DNA of 64,000 nt from Chlorokybus atmophyticus. Its lineage: Eukaryota > Streptophyta > Chlorokybophyceae > Chlorokybales > Chlorokybaceae. Under the pieces are notes generated by a model. The model worked only from the letters and a program-made list of their open reading frames with translations. It was not told the DNA's origin and did no database searches. Location of the stretch: assembly GCA_009103225.1 (NCBI GenBank), contig RHPI01003124.1:62001-126000 (forward strand). Direction: 5' to 3'. Every line of letters begins with the position of its first letter. Position 1 is the first letter of the stretch. This document shows, piece after piece, positions 1 through 10,919 of this stretch. The translations under genes were made by a program, and so were the position numbers.

Positions 1-961
1 CCCGCAACGAGGTCCATCAATCTGCTTACTTCAGTTCAACACAACCTGGATTGGATCAGCCGGTCTGACAACAACCAGTTACCGTCGATACGGATCACAT
101 TTACGCAACTTCTGAAGCGTTTGCTTGATCGGCGGCGGTGTTGGTGGGGACATGCTTGGCGGGGCGTGGCGGCAGCTGCCGCGGTTGAGGCGGGGCTTAA
201 ATGGAGTGTTGCCACGTGTAGTAAGGAGTAGTGGTAAACCGCAACCGTTAACGACAGCCTTGCGGACAGCCGCAGCTGCAGCTCACTGGTCCCTCATGCC
301 AGCTACTGTTGCGCCGCAGCTCCCTACAAGACCTCTCCAGGCCCGGCCCTGGCAGCTATTACTTTACGCCACAAAAGGTAGTAGTAACTGTTTCGTGCTC
401 AAGCGAGCACATGCATACAGTTGCTGAGGTCTGTTAGCAGAAGCCCAATTGGGGACACTTGGGTGCTGCATGCTCCATGCAGACGTGACCAAATTGCCCG
501 GACATTAGCTTGTAAGGTAGCTATCAAGTAGGCCCGATTACAGTGAGTTTGCATGTTGACTTCTGCTTTAGCATACGGTTCACAAGTGCATCAGTTAAGC
601 AGAAACAATTGTGCACCAATGTCGCCTGCGTCTTCGGTTTGTCAGCTGCATTTCTTTGTTGCATTTCACAGATGACGATGGAACATGACGGAACATACTC
701 CGCGTGCGAGGTTAGATGACGATGGCACGTAACATCGATCAAAGAAGCGAGCAGCCAACAAGCAGGCGAGGATGGAGAAACTGGTTGCGTGATTGCATTG
801 TTGTCGCGAGGAACAGAGGAAGTGTTGCAGCTAGGTTGTACAGCAAACCTGTGTAATCAGGGTTGTATGAAAGCGATGCAGTGCCTTGCTGATCGCTACA
901 CATACTGCATTTCCATGTCTATGCGCAAAGCGTGCTCAACGCAACAATCATGGTGTTGCAG
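1..961. other. No firm gene; left-edge sequence
   Basis: I see no convincing exon in this stretch. The open frames on both strands are short and rich in Cys and His, without family features. It could be intron or 3' region of a gene that starts left of the window, because a candidate last exon follows at 962-1089. Confidence 0.4.
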
Positions 962-1089
962 TTGCTGGCTTGATTACTAGGATTAGGGATACACTGTCAC
1001 CACGCAATGTCGCGGAGTGCCTGCTGTCCGCCATTGATGCACTGAGTCAATCAGCAGGGCAACAAGCTACCAATGAGCTCCAGGCTTGA
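962..1089 (+). CDS. Possible last exon of a gene entering from the left (unknown)
   Basis: A possible acceptor (gttgcag) ends at 961. The following frame reads AGLITRIRDTLSPRNVAECL and continues as a plausible amphipathic helix to a TGA at 1087-1089. The composition (balanced charged, Leu and Ala residues) differs from the random frames around it. No upstream exon could be linked, so the start is unknown. It would be convergent with the minus-strand gene ending at 1334. This is inference from one open stretch and one splice site; it may be chance. Confidence 0.25.
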
Positions 1090-1333
1090 GCATGTTTCTT
1101 ATGGAATGTCATGATTATCAGCAAGGCCTACGCTTATGTGCAGCAAAGAGATCCAGACGCCACAACAGCCCTGACTTGGAGGGGTGTTTATTGCACAGGT
1201 GAGTTGCCACTGCTTGCTATCAGGAAAATTGCAAGTTGCAAACAACAGACCACTACACCTACTGTACCCTAGCAGCCAAACACTATGTAGTGCGCGCTGT
1301 GTAATGCTCATGTCAGTGGAGGCCATACCGCAT

Positions 1334-2756
1334 TCAAGGCAAGTAGAGGCCCCTGCCTTTGCGGTCTTCACCATCGTCATCGCCAAGCCCTGTCATGCGT
1401 CGCAGCACTGCCTCCAGCTCATTGCGCCTGTCGCCTTCTTCCACCCACACCTGCGCCACATATGCGAGCACGCACATAGGCCAGTGCTCCGGAGGCCCTG
1501 GCCAAGACCAACAACAGAGTCGTAAGTCAATCATGCTAGCCTGCTGTGAAGCTGCCTATGGCGCACTTGCGCGGGTTGCAAGCATTCTTCGCACCTGTCA
1601 GCAGTCCTGTTTGCGAGTCCCCTTCCCTCTCCAACTTTTTCCACAGGTTTTCTAGCGTGTCTTCCACTGGCAACTCGTGCACGTCCAGCGATACATCAAT
1701 GTTACGATATTTTCCGGCAGGAAAGCTTACTGCGCGCGCCAGTGCAAACATACTGTTGTACTGTGATTCGGATTCAAAGCCCTGCAAAATGCAACACGTA
1801 TAAGACATGTACAGTAACTAAAATGCAATGTACATGTGTACATACATGTTGGCGCCTGGCCGTGTCAGTTGCAATCACTGATTCATGAACATGACATAGC
1901 TTCGCTTTTGGTGCAAAAGTGTAAACAACCTCATGAGCTGTTTGCGCGCAAAAATGCACAGCGCAAGTATCTACAACACGGAGCACGCCAGTAACCACGC
2001 TCGCGACAAGCGTACTTGCGGATGAAGCAGCGTCTAACCTCAAAGTCTGCGTGACGATGGCTGCCGTCAAGTAACAACAAGACCGGCTTCTGAACAACAA
2101 CGACTCCTTGGCGCACCACGGTGTCCCCTTTGCACACCTCTGACTCACTCAGAAGAATGTACGGCAACTTGGTTTCTGTGGTCTCCAGCAAACTCGCTCT
2201 GTACGCAAACAATCAAGCATTGCTTCTTGTTATCACTGGTTAATGCAGTGACTGTTGTACAGCAGATAAAACCTTGCAATTGATGTAATCGCAACGTCGA
2301 AACTACCAATCGCAAGTAAGCACAAGGCAACTTGTCGATGCTGCATGCATACGCTATCTGTTGGTAGCATGCAACCTGTGCAGGACACTGTCAAACCTAC
2401 CGGACAGCAATCGTGAACAGTCAAAGGCCATTACTGCATGCAGTTACTAGTTATTGAGAACGGTCTCAGCTGCAGCGAGGAGCGGCATTGAAGCTTGCAA
2501 ACAGCATTGCACCGCGTTTCACTTACTTCCGCTGCCTGTGAATTTTTGTCTCAAGGAAGGATCGTGCGATGGAGTCTTCAAGCTGCCCCATGCGGACCAC
2601 TAGCCTCGCTCCCCTGGACGCCCCATGACCACCACTACTGCCACCAGCAGGCCGTCGCCGAAGTCGCTGACCTCGCCTGTGCGACCTCAGCAGCCGTCCA
2701 CCCTCGCTCACGTCCGCTAGCTGCGACACCCTTGGCGACACCCCCGCCGCCTCCAT
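1334..2756 (-). CDS. Unknown protein, 4 exons, about 246 aa
   Basis: Exons on the minus strand: 2756-2527, 2198-2039, 1781-1595, 1497-1334 (stop TGA at 1336-1334). Donors are gtaagt, gttaga and gtgcga, all acceptors end in CAG, and the frame closes exactly. The first about 55 residues are Arg/Gly/Ser-rich and could be a transit peptide. An internal Met at 2591 (MGQLEDSIARSFLETK) is an alternative start. The conserved-looking core includes LPYILLSESEVCKGDTVV, QKPVLLLLDG, ALARAVSFPAGKYRNID and HWPMCVLAYVAQVWVEEGD. I do not recognise the family; no catalytic motif, membrane span or nucleotide-binding loop is visible. The start is divergent from the RCC2-like gene at 3535. The exon structure is well supported, the function is unknown. 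Confidence 0.6.
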
Positions 2757-3534
2757 CGTTGCTGCGACCAGTGCCGCCTTCAAGCGCCGCACCACAACGC
2801 CAGACCAGGCCACCACGGCACAGCTTTCATTCAGGCAGTGAGCGCATGCGAGCTGAGCTTCAAGGCATTGACAGCTGAGGTGGCGGCGAGGGTTTCAATT
2901 GTTTGTTGCTTTGCCTGTTGTTGCGGCGGTGGGTGGGCCGCCGTCGTCGGCAGCGTCATGTGGTGACCGCTTCTGCTGAACGTGCGACAAGTTTCTGACT
3001 TTCTGCTGGCGCTGCATTGGGGTTGGTGAGGGATAAGCAATACGCATTTGCGTTGAGTCGTTTGGGATGCTGCCCAGCAGCTGTGCTCACAAACGAGGTG
3101 GCAAGCATTGCTGGGTTCCGCCATGCTGCTGTGCACTCGCTGTTGCTGTGGAATGAATGTCATGCTGTGCGCTTGCGCGGCTTTGCAGCATCGCGCATAG
3201 TCGTTCGTTCTGTGGTCAGTGGCAGCATTAGCTCAGTAGGTTCGGATGCAGCCAGCTGAACAACTGTACATGTCATGCTTGAATTTGGCTGGTGCACTGA
3301 CTGACAAACACACCATCTGGCTCTGTGTTGCACTCTACTCAGCAAGCCACAAGGCCATGAGAGTGAACACAGCATGCTTCTCAGCGGGTTGTGCTTACTT
3401 GTTAAACGAGCCCAGTGCTGTATGCATTGTCGCAAGCGTGACCTGTCATTTGCATGCACTTGCCATAGTTGTCATACCTGTGTTTCTCTTCCTAATCGCA
3501 GTCTGACTTGCTAGTACAATTGTCAACAAGCGCG
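2757..3534. promoter_or_regulatory. Divergent spacer between the unknown gene and the RCC2-like gene
   Basis: About 780 bases separate the two divergent start codons, so 5' regions of both genes must lie here. The left 200 bases are GC-rich. I see no TATA box or long repeat. Transcription starts cannot be placed from sequence alone. Confidence 0.45.
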
Positions 3535-6500
3535 ATGGCTGAAGATGCAGCAAAAGCAGCAGAAACCACAGTTGAGGAAGAGGTACCGAATGGTGAAGTG
3601 CTTGCAACCGGCTGCACTGATTGGGCAAACGTCAACAAGCCGACAGTGGATACAGCAAAGTACCCGAACCTGGCAACACCTCATCGCCTAGCGGGCCTGA
3701 CTGGTGTTCAGATAACCAACATATCAGCTGGCTGCAGTAAGTCAAAGGCATTGCATTGCAAAGCCATGCGTTGAGGCATGGCCTTATGTCCAGGGCTGGA
3801 TCTTGTTTGAACAGCTGTGCGCAGATGCCACTCACTGCATTGCCACGGATGTCGACGGCAACTGCTACACATGGGGAAGAAACAGTGTACGTTGTACAAC
3901 TTGTGGTTTGCATGCAGCTAGCTGCATGCAAACCAAAGGCAGTTATGTCAAGCCCACGGCTCCATTGGCAGTCTCACAGTCAGCAACTCTGGCTCGCAGA
4001 ATGGGCAGCTTGGACATGGCGACACAAAACACCATAATGTGCCCTCGGTAGTTGAGGCACTTAGAGGGTAAGTGTTGATCAACTGTCCAGGACACAGGCT
4101 TGCTTACTCACACAGACTTGTTGACCGCAGGAAGAGAATAGTGGGTGCTGCAGGTGGCAAAGCTTTCACAGTGGTCATAACGGACACTGGCGATTCGTAC
4201 TCATTTGGCAACAACAAGCATGGGCAGCTGGGGCTCGGGGACACAAGAAAAGGTCAGCGCATGTTTGTTAGAGCTGAGTTGGTTAGCTGTCACCATCGTG
4301 TCCCCTGTGCTGTTTGCCCTGCAGACTTTGTAGACCTGAGTCATTGTGCATGAGACGCTGTCTGGTCAAGAGCACTACCTCAGTTGTGTGTATCTCCCTC
4401 TTCTGCGCTGCAGAAGTTGTCACGACACCTACAAAGAACCTGGTGACAAACGCCACCTTTGTTGCTTGCGGTGCGGAGTTTGCCACGTGGTTGAGTTCAT
4501 CAGGGGCGTGCATGTAAGTCGAGCAGGCAGGCAGTGTAGGGTTCCCTCCTGATACCTAGATTACACTATTGGTCCCTCAATAATCAGCATGTAGGCACTG
4601 CTGGCATGAACTGGCTATGACACAATGGCATCAACCTTACCAACCAGCTTGGCGCTTTTGCTCCATGCTTGTCAAAACTCACATGGCATATGTGTTGTGC
4701 AGAACTGCAGGGCTTCCACAGTATGGACAGCTCGGGCATGGCTCAGACCATGAGGTAAATACCATGCACTTTTACTGGTCTTACCTTCTACACGCTCGAT
4801 GGTGGCTTGCGATGTGTCCGCTCAGGTGAACACCAGTGCATCAAGTGTGAAGTTGATCTACGAGCCGCAACCAAAACCGAAGGCCATCGCTGCGTTCAAG
4901 GACAAGACTATCACAAAAGTGGCTTGCGGCTCGAATCACTCGGTCGCTGTGGATAGCAACGGGCATGTGTATAGGTTAGGCACTGGTACAACGGTTGCCA
5001 CCATATTATTGCATCTTGCTGTTGGCAACTTTGTCCCTGCTTTTGCTCTATCACCATGGCTTGTAGCACACTGCTGAAAATGCTCTTGCTGGCAGTTGGG
5101 GTGCGGGCGGGTTTGGCAGGTCCGTTGACTTTGATGTAGCTACTGTCACAGCCTGCTTGTCAAGTGACCCATAAAGCAGGTGTGATATGCGTGCTCTCAC
5201 CTGCACATTAACCACTGCACCAGGTTAGGGCATAAAGACCAGAAAGACATACTCAGCCCTCGGCAGCTGGAAACCTTTACCAATCGCATGGTATGCGATC
5301 CGGAAAAGGCGGTTGTTGCCTGTGGTACCACATTCAGCGGCGTTACCACTCGTAAGTCCCTCCCGCCGAGCCATGGTCATCTCATGCATTGTGTCAAGCT
5401 CATGCTTGCCGACCCAGCCGTTGTTCAAGCAAGCCTTTCGCTTTAGGTGCTGCGGGTTTATTCATGTGGGGGCTTTGGAAAGCAGGTGATGCCAGGTAAT
5501 GCATGCTGTACATTGCCGTCACTGATCACAGTAGGAGCACCATGGATTCCCACGACCACTTACCTCTCTTTATGATTTTCAACAGTATGTACCCCAAGCT
5601 TCCATTTATGGACCTTAGCGGGTGGAACTTGCGCTCCATGAGTTGTTCCAAAGCGCTGTATGTTTCCGCGGAGAAGTCGACTATCAGCTGGGGTCAGGGT
5701 GTCGTATACGGCGAGCTAGGCTTTGGAGAAGGCGGCAAAAAGTGAGAGTACTACAGTACTGTTGACCTTGCAATTGTGCGCAGTGTTCCTGCACTCGCCT
5801 GTCGTCTCATAGTCTCAGTGCAGGACTACGAGTTGTCTTCCTGACAATGGCATAGTGTGCGCCAATGCAGTGACATGCTTGGTGCGTTTTCTTCAGGTCT
5901 TCTGCCAGGCCGGAAAAGATTACCGCTCTGGAAGGGATGCTGACATTGAAGTAAGCCTTCAAGTACACAACCACTGCATCCATGGAGCATCTGCTGGTTG
6001 CTTGCGACTTCACGACATCATGTATCTCTTGCAATGTGATCAGGGTGGCAGCGGGAGCTGGGCATGCGCTCTTTCTTGTTGACCGCACAGACAACCCTGA
6101 CCTTAATAAGGTCGTGCTGTTGTTGGCTTGCGCATGTGTTGAAAGTGACTTGTTACTGAAACTCGCTCTGTGACAGATGCCTCTATATGAGCCTGCAGAA
6201 GCTATAGGTAAGCATTTTGGCAGTCATGCTGCCTTAATGTCGATGCTATAGCAGTTGCTGTTGTTATACCGATAAGCTGATTGGGTGTGCACATGCGGAC
6301 ATAGTGGAAGAAAATGTCAGTATTGAGGATGGCCATGATGGAGAGGCCACTGCCGGAAAGAAGAGGAAGGCAGATGAAGCCCCTGGCCGAGGCCGAGGAC
6401 GCGGAAGGGGCCGGGGTGGCAAAGCCGGCAGGTTTGCATGTTGCGTACATGCGTGTTGAACTTGCAGCGCTTGCATGGGCTCTTAACTTTGCGATGCACC

Positions 6501-6582
6501 TGGCAGAGGCAATGGTGCATCTGCAGAGCCTGCACCTTCTGCGCGAGGAAGGGGACGTGGACGAGGAAGGGGCAAGAAGTGA
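3535..6582 (+). CDS. RCC2: RCC2/TD-60-type beta-propeller protein (RCC1 repeats), 16 exons, 488 aa
   Basis: Exons: 3535-3736, 3825-3886, 4000-4067, 4131-4252, 4414-4513, 4703-4754, 4826-4974, 5096-5119, 5224-5351, 5447-5495, 5586-5741, 5897-5950, 6044-6110, 6177-6207, 6305-6431, 6507-6582. All are GT-AG and the frame closes. Repeats of the seven-bladed RCC1 propeller are plain: NCYTWGRN..NGQLGHGD, SYSFGNNKHGQLGLGD, AGLPQYGQLGHGSDHE, ACGSNHSVAVDSNGHVYSWG and STISWGQGVVYGELGFG, then AGAGHALFLVDRT near residue 400. The segment order and wording match plant and animal RCC2, including MYPKLPFMDLSGWNLR. RCC2 in animals is a chromosomal passenger and small-GTPase regulator; plant homologues are little studied. 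The last 60 residues are a KKRK cluster followed by Gly-Arg repeats. ATG at 3535 gives a short acidic N-terminus. Exon 8 has only 24 bases. The stop codon lies inside a long hairpin. Confidence 0.92.
3904..3935. repeat. 32-bp perfect palindrome in RCC2 intron 2
   Basis: The left half reads TGGTTTGCATGCAGCT and the right half is its exact reverse complement with no spacer. It sits in the intron between 3887 and 3999. It is built from the TGCATGCA motif that recurs throughout this window. Confidence 0.9.
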
Positions 6583-6638
6583 TAAGCTGCCAGCAAAAGC
6601 ATGCAGAACGCTTTTGCTGGCAGCGTATCACTTCTTGC
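6572..6638 (+). repeat. 29-bp hairpin overlapping the RCC2 stop codon
   Basis: Arms 6572-6600 and 6610-6638 are complementary over 29 positions with one mismatch, separated by a 9-base loop (6601-6609). The left arm contains the last codons and the TGA (6580-6582) of the RCC2-like gene, so the mRNA would fold a very stable stem over its own stop. It could be a regulatory 3'UTR element, a small-RNA precursor or the remnant of a short inverted-repeat element. Confidence 0.88.
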
Positions 6639-9600
6639 ATTTGATCACTCAATTCACACATCTGGTCCGCGTAACATTGCACATGCAGTGTCACGAGGGG
6701 CACAGCTTGCATAGAGCATGTCCTTGTGCAACTAGTTGTGCGGCTTGCATGCGCCCAATAGCGCGGCTGTATTGGGAAATGTGGGTCCCACAAGCAGCAC
6801 ATAAGCTTGGAAGCCAAGTGTCTATCAATTATGCAGCAAGTGCCCTCAACTACAGAACAGCATTTGAGTTTTGAAGCAGGCAAACCCTGCCGAAAGAATT
6901 GTCACCAGCCTAGTTCTTTAACGCGGATGCTTTTGCTGGATACCCTTACTTGTATACAACATGCTTCATTTGTTGTGGGAATGTTGTACAGGATATGCGC
7001 ATGGTAGTTGTAGACACGCGTAACACAGCTTGCCCGTGCCACAGACATGCGGTACTACTACTACGAACCCCACCACCCAACTCCACCAGCAGCACCTAAG
7101 TGCCAACTGCACGGTAAGGGTGACATAACGGGGAGGGGCAGGCCAGAGGGGCGGGGCAGAGGGGCCCTGGCGGATGAAGAATGACAAGGGTTACAGCGAT
7201 TGCAAGAGTAGGGGTGGGATGAGAGAGGAGGCGTGGGAGAGGGACAGGGAGGGTGGGGAGGAGAAGGGGTGCATTCGCAAGCTGCATATTGACACAATCA
7301 CCGCTGTGAAGTTGATACCGTTGCTGACGCTGCTACTATGCTTGATACACGTAAAAACCACTCCATGTGCATAACCAACAGGGTGGGGTAGCTAATAGTG
7401 GATAGCTGTAAGTAGTTGGCTGTGCCCGGTGGTGTAGGTTGGCAAATGAAGGTATGTGGTGGAAGAATGGCGTATCCTGCCAGTTATTGAGTGCCACTGC
7501 ACATGTTCAACAAATACGAGGCATTTAGAGCATGCCTAGAATGATTCTTGAGAATTATGTACTCACAACAGCATACACACCAGCATAGGGTATATATAGC
7601 AAGGGGCCAACAAGCAACCACAGCAGCCAATAGCAACGCAACCACAATAAAATCAACAAACACCACAACAAACACAAAGCAATACATAGCTAGCTAGCTA
7701 CACTAAGGGGGCTGCTACTTATGTGCAATGTGTAGGCCGTGGAGCAGGCAGTGGCAGTTAGGACAGATCTGCCCAACTGTCTGCACAAGGTAGGGGGTAG
7801 GCAAAGGCGAATTATAGGTAGTGCTAATAGGCAGGGGAGTGGATAGCAACAACGACCATGCCAACAATGCTGATGACAACGACCAGCCCCCGCCGTCAGC
7901 AGCCTCATGACTTGTATTGACTGGTCGCAACTCACAACGGTTGCAGACTAACAGCCGTTAGAGTTAGGGTGAGACAGGCAAATTCTGCATCATATAGTGT
8001 GCAAGCAGATGTGCCAGCAGATGTGCCAGCAGATGTGAGACTCCAAGCATACTGTGGGCATGTGAAATAATGCTCCCCATTGGTGGTGACAATTGCTCAC
8101 CCGTCATTGCCAGTGGCCGCAGCAGCCGCAATCACATGAATCATATGTGGAATCATACACAAAACCTAGTCGTGTCCACAACACTGCCCGGAGCCTGGAC
8201 AGCAGGGTGCGCTTGTTGTACCCCATAGATTGCATATCATCCAGCAGCCTAGCCACCTTCTCCAGAAAGTGTACCTTGTATATAGAGGTACGCATGAACT
8301 TGAAAGTCTGTGAGACCACAACATAGAGCTTGGTAGCTCGTGCAATGGTTGAGGCAGGATGTGGGGTCCTCATCACAGGCACAGTGCTATATGTTGGCTC
8401 ACGCAGCTTGCTGTACAGCCTGGTGCACACTCCTTTGTCTCGTTCGTCTGAAACATTAACATGTTCAAGTATGGGACTACAGCACATGCATATCGCATGC
8501 AAGCACGTTTGTATACACCACTACTGGTGTCATACCATAGTATGGGACATGGTTAAATGGCATGTGGCTCCTCTTATGGCAGCAACTTTTGCTGCCGTAG
8601 CCTAGTGGTGAAGGCGCCGATGTTACAACTAAGCTACACCACTGTTCATTCACACTTAACATGTCTTTTTATCATAAGTAGGTGCCTGATACGCAAGGTG
8701 GTTGATAGCTTGTCGTATTGAGCACGGATGCATGTTATCAATGCTGCAAATTGCATGTTTTATCGAGTAAACCTAAGTAGAGGTTTGTAGATGCAAGTTT
8801 GGGGTATAGTAAACTAGCATTGCTTACAAACTAGAAAAACTATGTACCACCTCGCCTTACCTTTAACTCTACCATAGTTGCGAGATTTGCCTTCAATTCA
8901 ACCACCTCCATCAATTCCTTATTTAATTTATAGCAATAGATTTGACCCATGGCATTGCAATGTTATGATAATCATTTATAATGCATGATACTCATCATTA
9001 ATAAAACATAGTAAAGTAACTTTGATATGCATTTACAATTTGTCAAAGCGCTTGTTTTAAGCTATAGCGTTTTTTAGCTCATCAAGTTCAACAATTCATC
9101 ATGTTAACGTGTTGATAACACAAGATCATCATGATGTTTATTAATTTGTTGTACATTGGTACACGCAAGCTTTGCATATATTTGAAATTGTAAAGTGGTC
9201 TGAGCTTATCCGTAGCCCAAACGCAAAGCAGTAGCAAAAGGACAACAAGGTCACACGGCACAAGCATACGCACAAGCACGGTAAGGACTTTATTATAGTA
9301 AGGGCAATGCAAGACGACAATTATGTGCTTCGCCTAAGTGCGTGCAAATGGGGTGAAGGGGAGTGAGGCATCAGTAGGTTGCAACAACCAACCAACCTGT
9401 AGTAAGCAGTGCGGTTCGATATAACGCAGCTGAAGATGTGAATGTGATGTTCGAAACCATTATTACTTTATTATTATAATGTGCGCATATTTGCTTCGGT
9501 TTATGTACGAATGATACGTACACATTTATCGCACATTTGTCAAAAACTTCGTAACTGCGTACAAAACATTATGAAGTGAGTAATCGTATTCAAGTGCCCC

Positions 9601-10100
9601 CCCCCGCTGGTTGTTAATAGAGTAATACTAGTGGTGATGTAAGGCCTACATATCGCTTATGCAATTCAGTAATAGTATATGATATACCAATGTCACATGA
9701 TCAACGGTGGATCAAAAACTCTTGATTGTTTATGCTAACTTCAAGTTGTACAATCATAGGAAGATGACCCTTATGATACTAGGATCACCAAGTCAGTCAT
9801 TATACATGAAATCTATGTTAAGTACAGGTATGCATTAGGCCCCAAGCTAAGCCCTCTCGTGAATAAAGCTTTGAATGGGTGGGTGGGTGGCTGTGCGTGT
9901 GGGACTGCAGTGGATTGTCATGTGTGCTTTTGCATTTGTGGCATAGCGTGCAGCGCATGAGTAAAGCACTTACTGGATATATGCATGTCACATAACATTG
10001 TGAGACACTTGTTGTCATTATGCAAGTTCACATGCAGGCCTAACAATAGGGGTCAAATTGCGTGTGCCATGCGCATGCGAACCACCGATGCAGAATACTT
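6639..10100. other. Gene-poor intergenic region
   Basis: No exon with supporting splice sites was found. Contents seen: a G-rich stretch (7110-7270), a TAGC run (7688-7703), a short tandem repeat at about 8008-8036, an AT-rich part (about 8700-9800) and a nine-C run at 9597-9605. The open frames are short and biased. It includes the 3' flank of RCC2 and probably the distal upstream region of the ATXR3-like gene. Confidence 0.5.
8008..8036. repeat. Short tandem repeat, unit about 12 bp, 2-3 copies
   Basis: The unit GCAGATGTGCCA recurs head to tail (gcagatgtgccagcagatgt...). It is too short to be a CRISPR or satellite and is probably replication slippage. Confidence 0.75.
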
Positions 10101-10640
10101 AAGTCTAGCCCCTGCGTGGGCAGCTTGCGGCCTGCCGGCGCCATGCAGGACCTTCGGGTGGCCAAGAACAATTCCCCGCGTTTTTCAACAGGGCTTGCAA
10201 ATTCCTGTTTGTGGGCGGTTACACTGGACTGGGGAAACTTCCCTGACGGGAAGCCAAACAAAGCGCAACTTTCATTCCCAAATCCCGCAAACTTTGGGCA
10301 ATATCCTCGTTGTGGATAACCACGGGACATTCAACTTGCTGTCAGCATCGAGGAAACTCTGAAATTAAAGTAGTTGCGGCGGTTCCTAGCCGCGGAAGTG
10401 GCTCAGCCACGGTGGCTGCAAGCCACAGACGGCGGTCAATTGCGAGCCGTTCACCACTTGACCGTGAGGGAGCTTGTCGGTGACCCCCTGTGCATGGGGT
10501 AGAAATCCGCATGTATGGGCATCTTGCCCGCGGTGAGACCGGCTGGTTTCGAGAGAGCGCCGGAAGGGAGCAGTTACAAACTGATTGCTCTAACCGGCTC
10601 TGTCACATATCCATGATTGAGGCTTACATCAATAAAGGTA
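10100..10640. other. Compositionally distinct block with stacked small hairpins; possible mobile-element remnant or 5' leader
   Basis: Both strands stay open over about 250 bases (plus 10062-10319, minus 10330-10040). The block lacks the TGCATG texture of its surroundings. Two small perfect hairpins follow each other at 10398-10410 (GTGGC tca GCCAC) and 10412-10426 (GTGGCT gca AGCCAC), with weaker stems on both sides. It ends in AATAAAG followed by GTAAGC at about 10632-10642, which could be a splice donor of a 5' leader exon of the downstream gene or a poly(A)-like LTR end. No long terminal repeat partner is visible in the window. Confidence 0.35.
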
Positions 10641-10919
10641 AGCGATATCGCTGCCAACGCTAATACTTGATGACCTGGTTAAAACATCGCGTTACCTAAA
10701 CAGCGTAGAGTCGATATCGTTAGCATTACTGCTGAAAGATTGAGATATCAGCACATTGGTTGGCTAGTGGCAGGGAATAAGTTTAACCGTAGCTGTGGAA
10801 AACTGTCTCAAAGGGCATGTGCCAGTTATAGCAACCATAAAATTAACGCTCAGCAAGGCAGAGCATTGCGTGAGTGTACAATGCGTAATGCCTTGAAGGA
10901 CAGTTACGTGGGCGGCGTC

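Noticed and set aside
2495-2878. 127-codon plus-strand Pro-rich frame
   Set aside because: Antisense to exon 1 of the minus-strand gene, whose donor and downstream exons join in phase.
6314-6883. Long overlapping open frames on both strands (186 and 188 codons)
   Set aside because: They are shadows of RCC2 exons 15-16 and the Gly-Arg repeat and hairpin; only the spliced frame has family similarity.
10740-10919. Upstream in-frame Met (10740) as the ATXR3 start
   Set aside because: The added residues have no conserved or acidic character and the frame passes through leader-like sequence; the Met at 10920 begins the acidic region. Not fully excluded.
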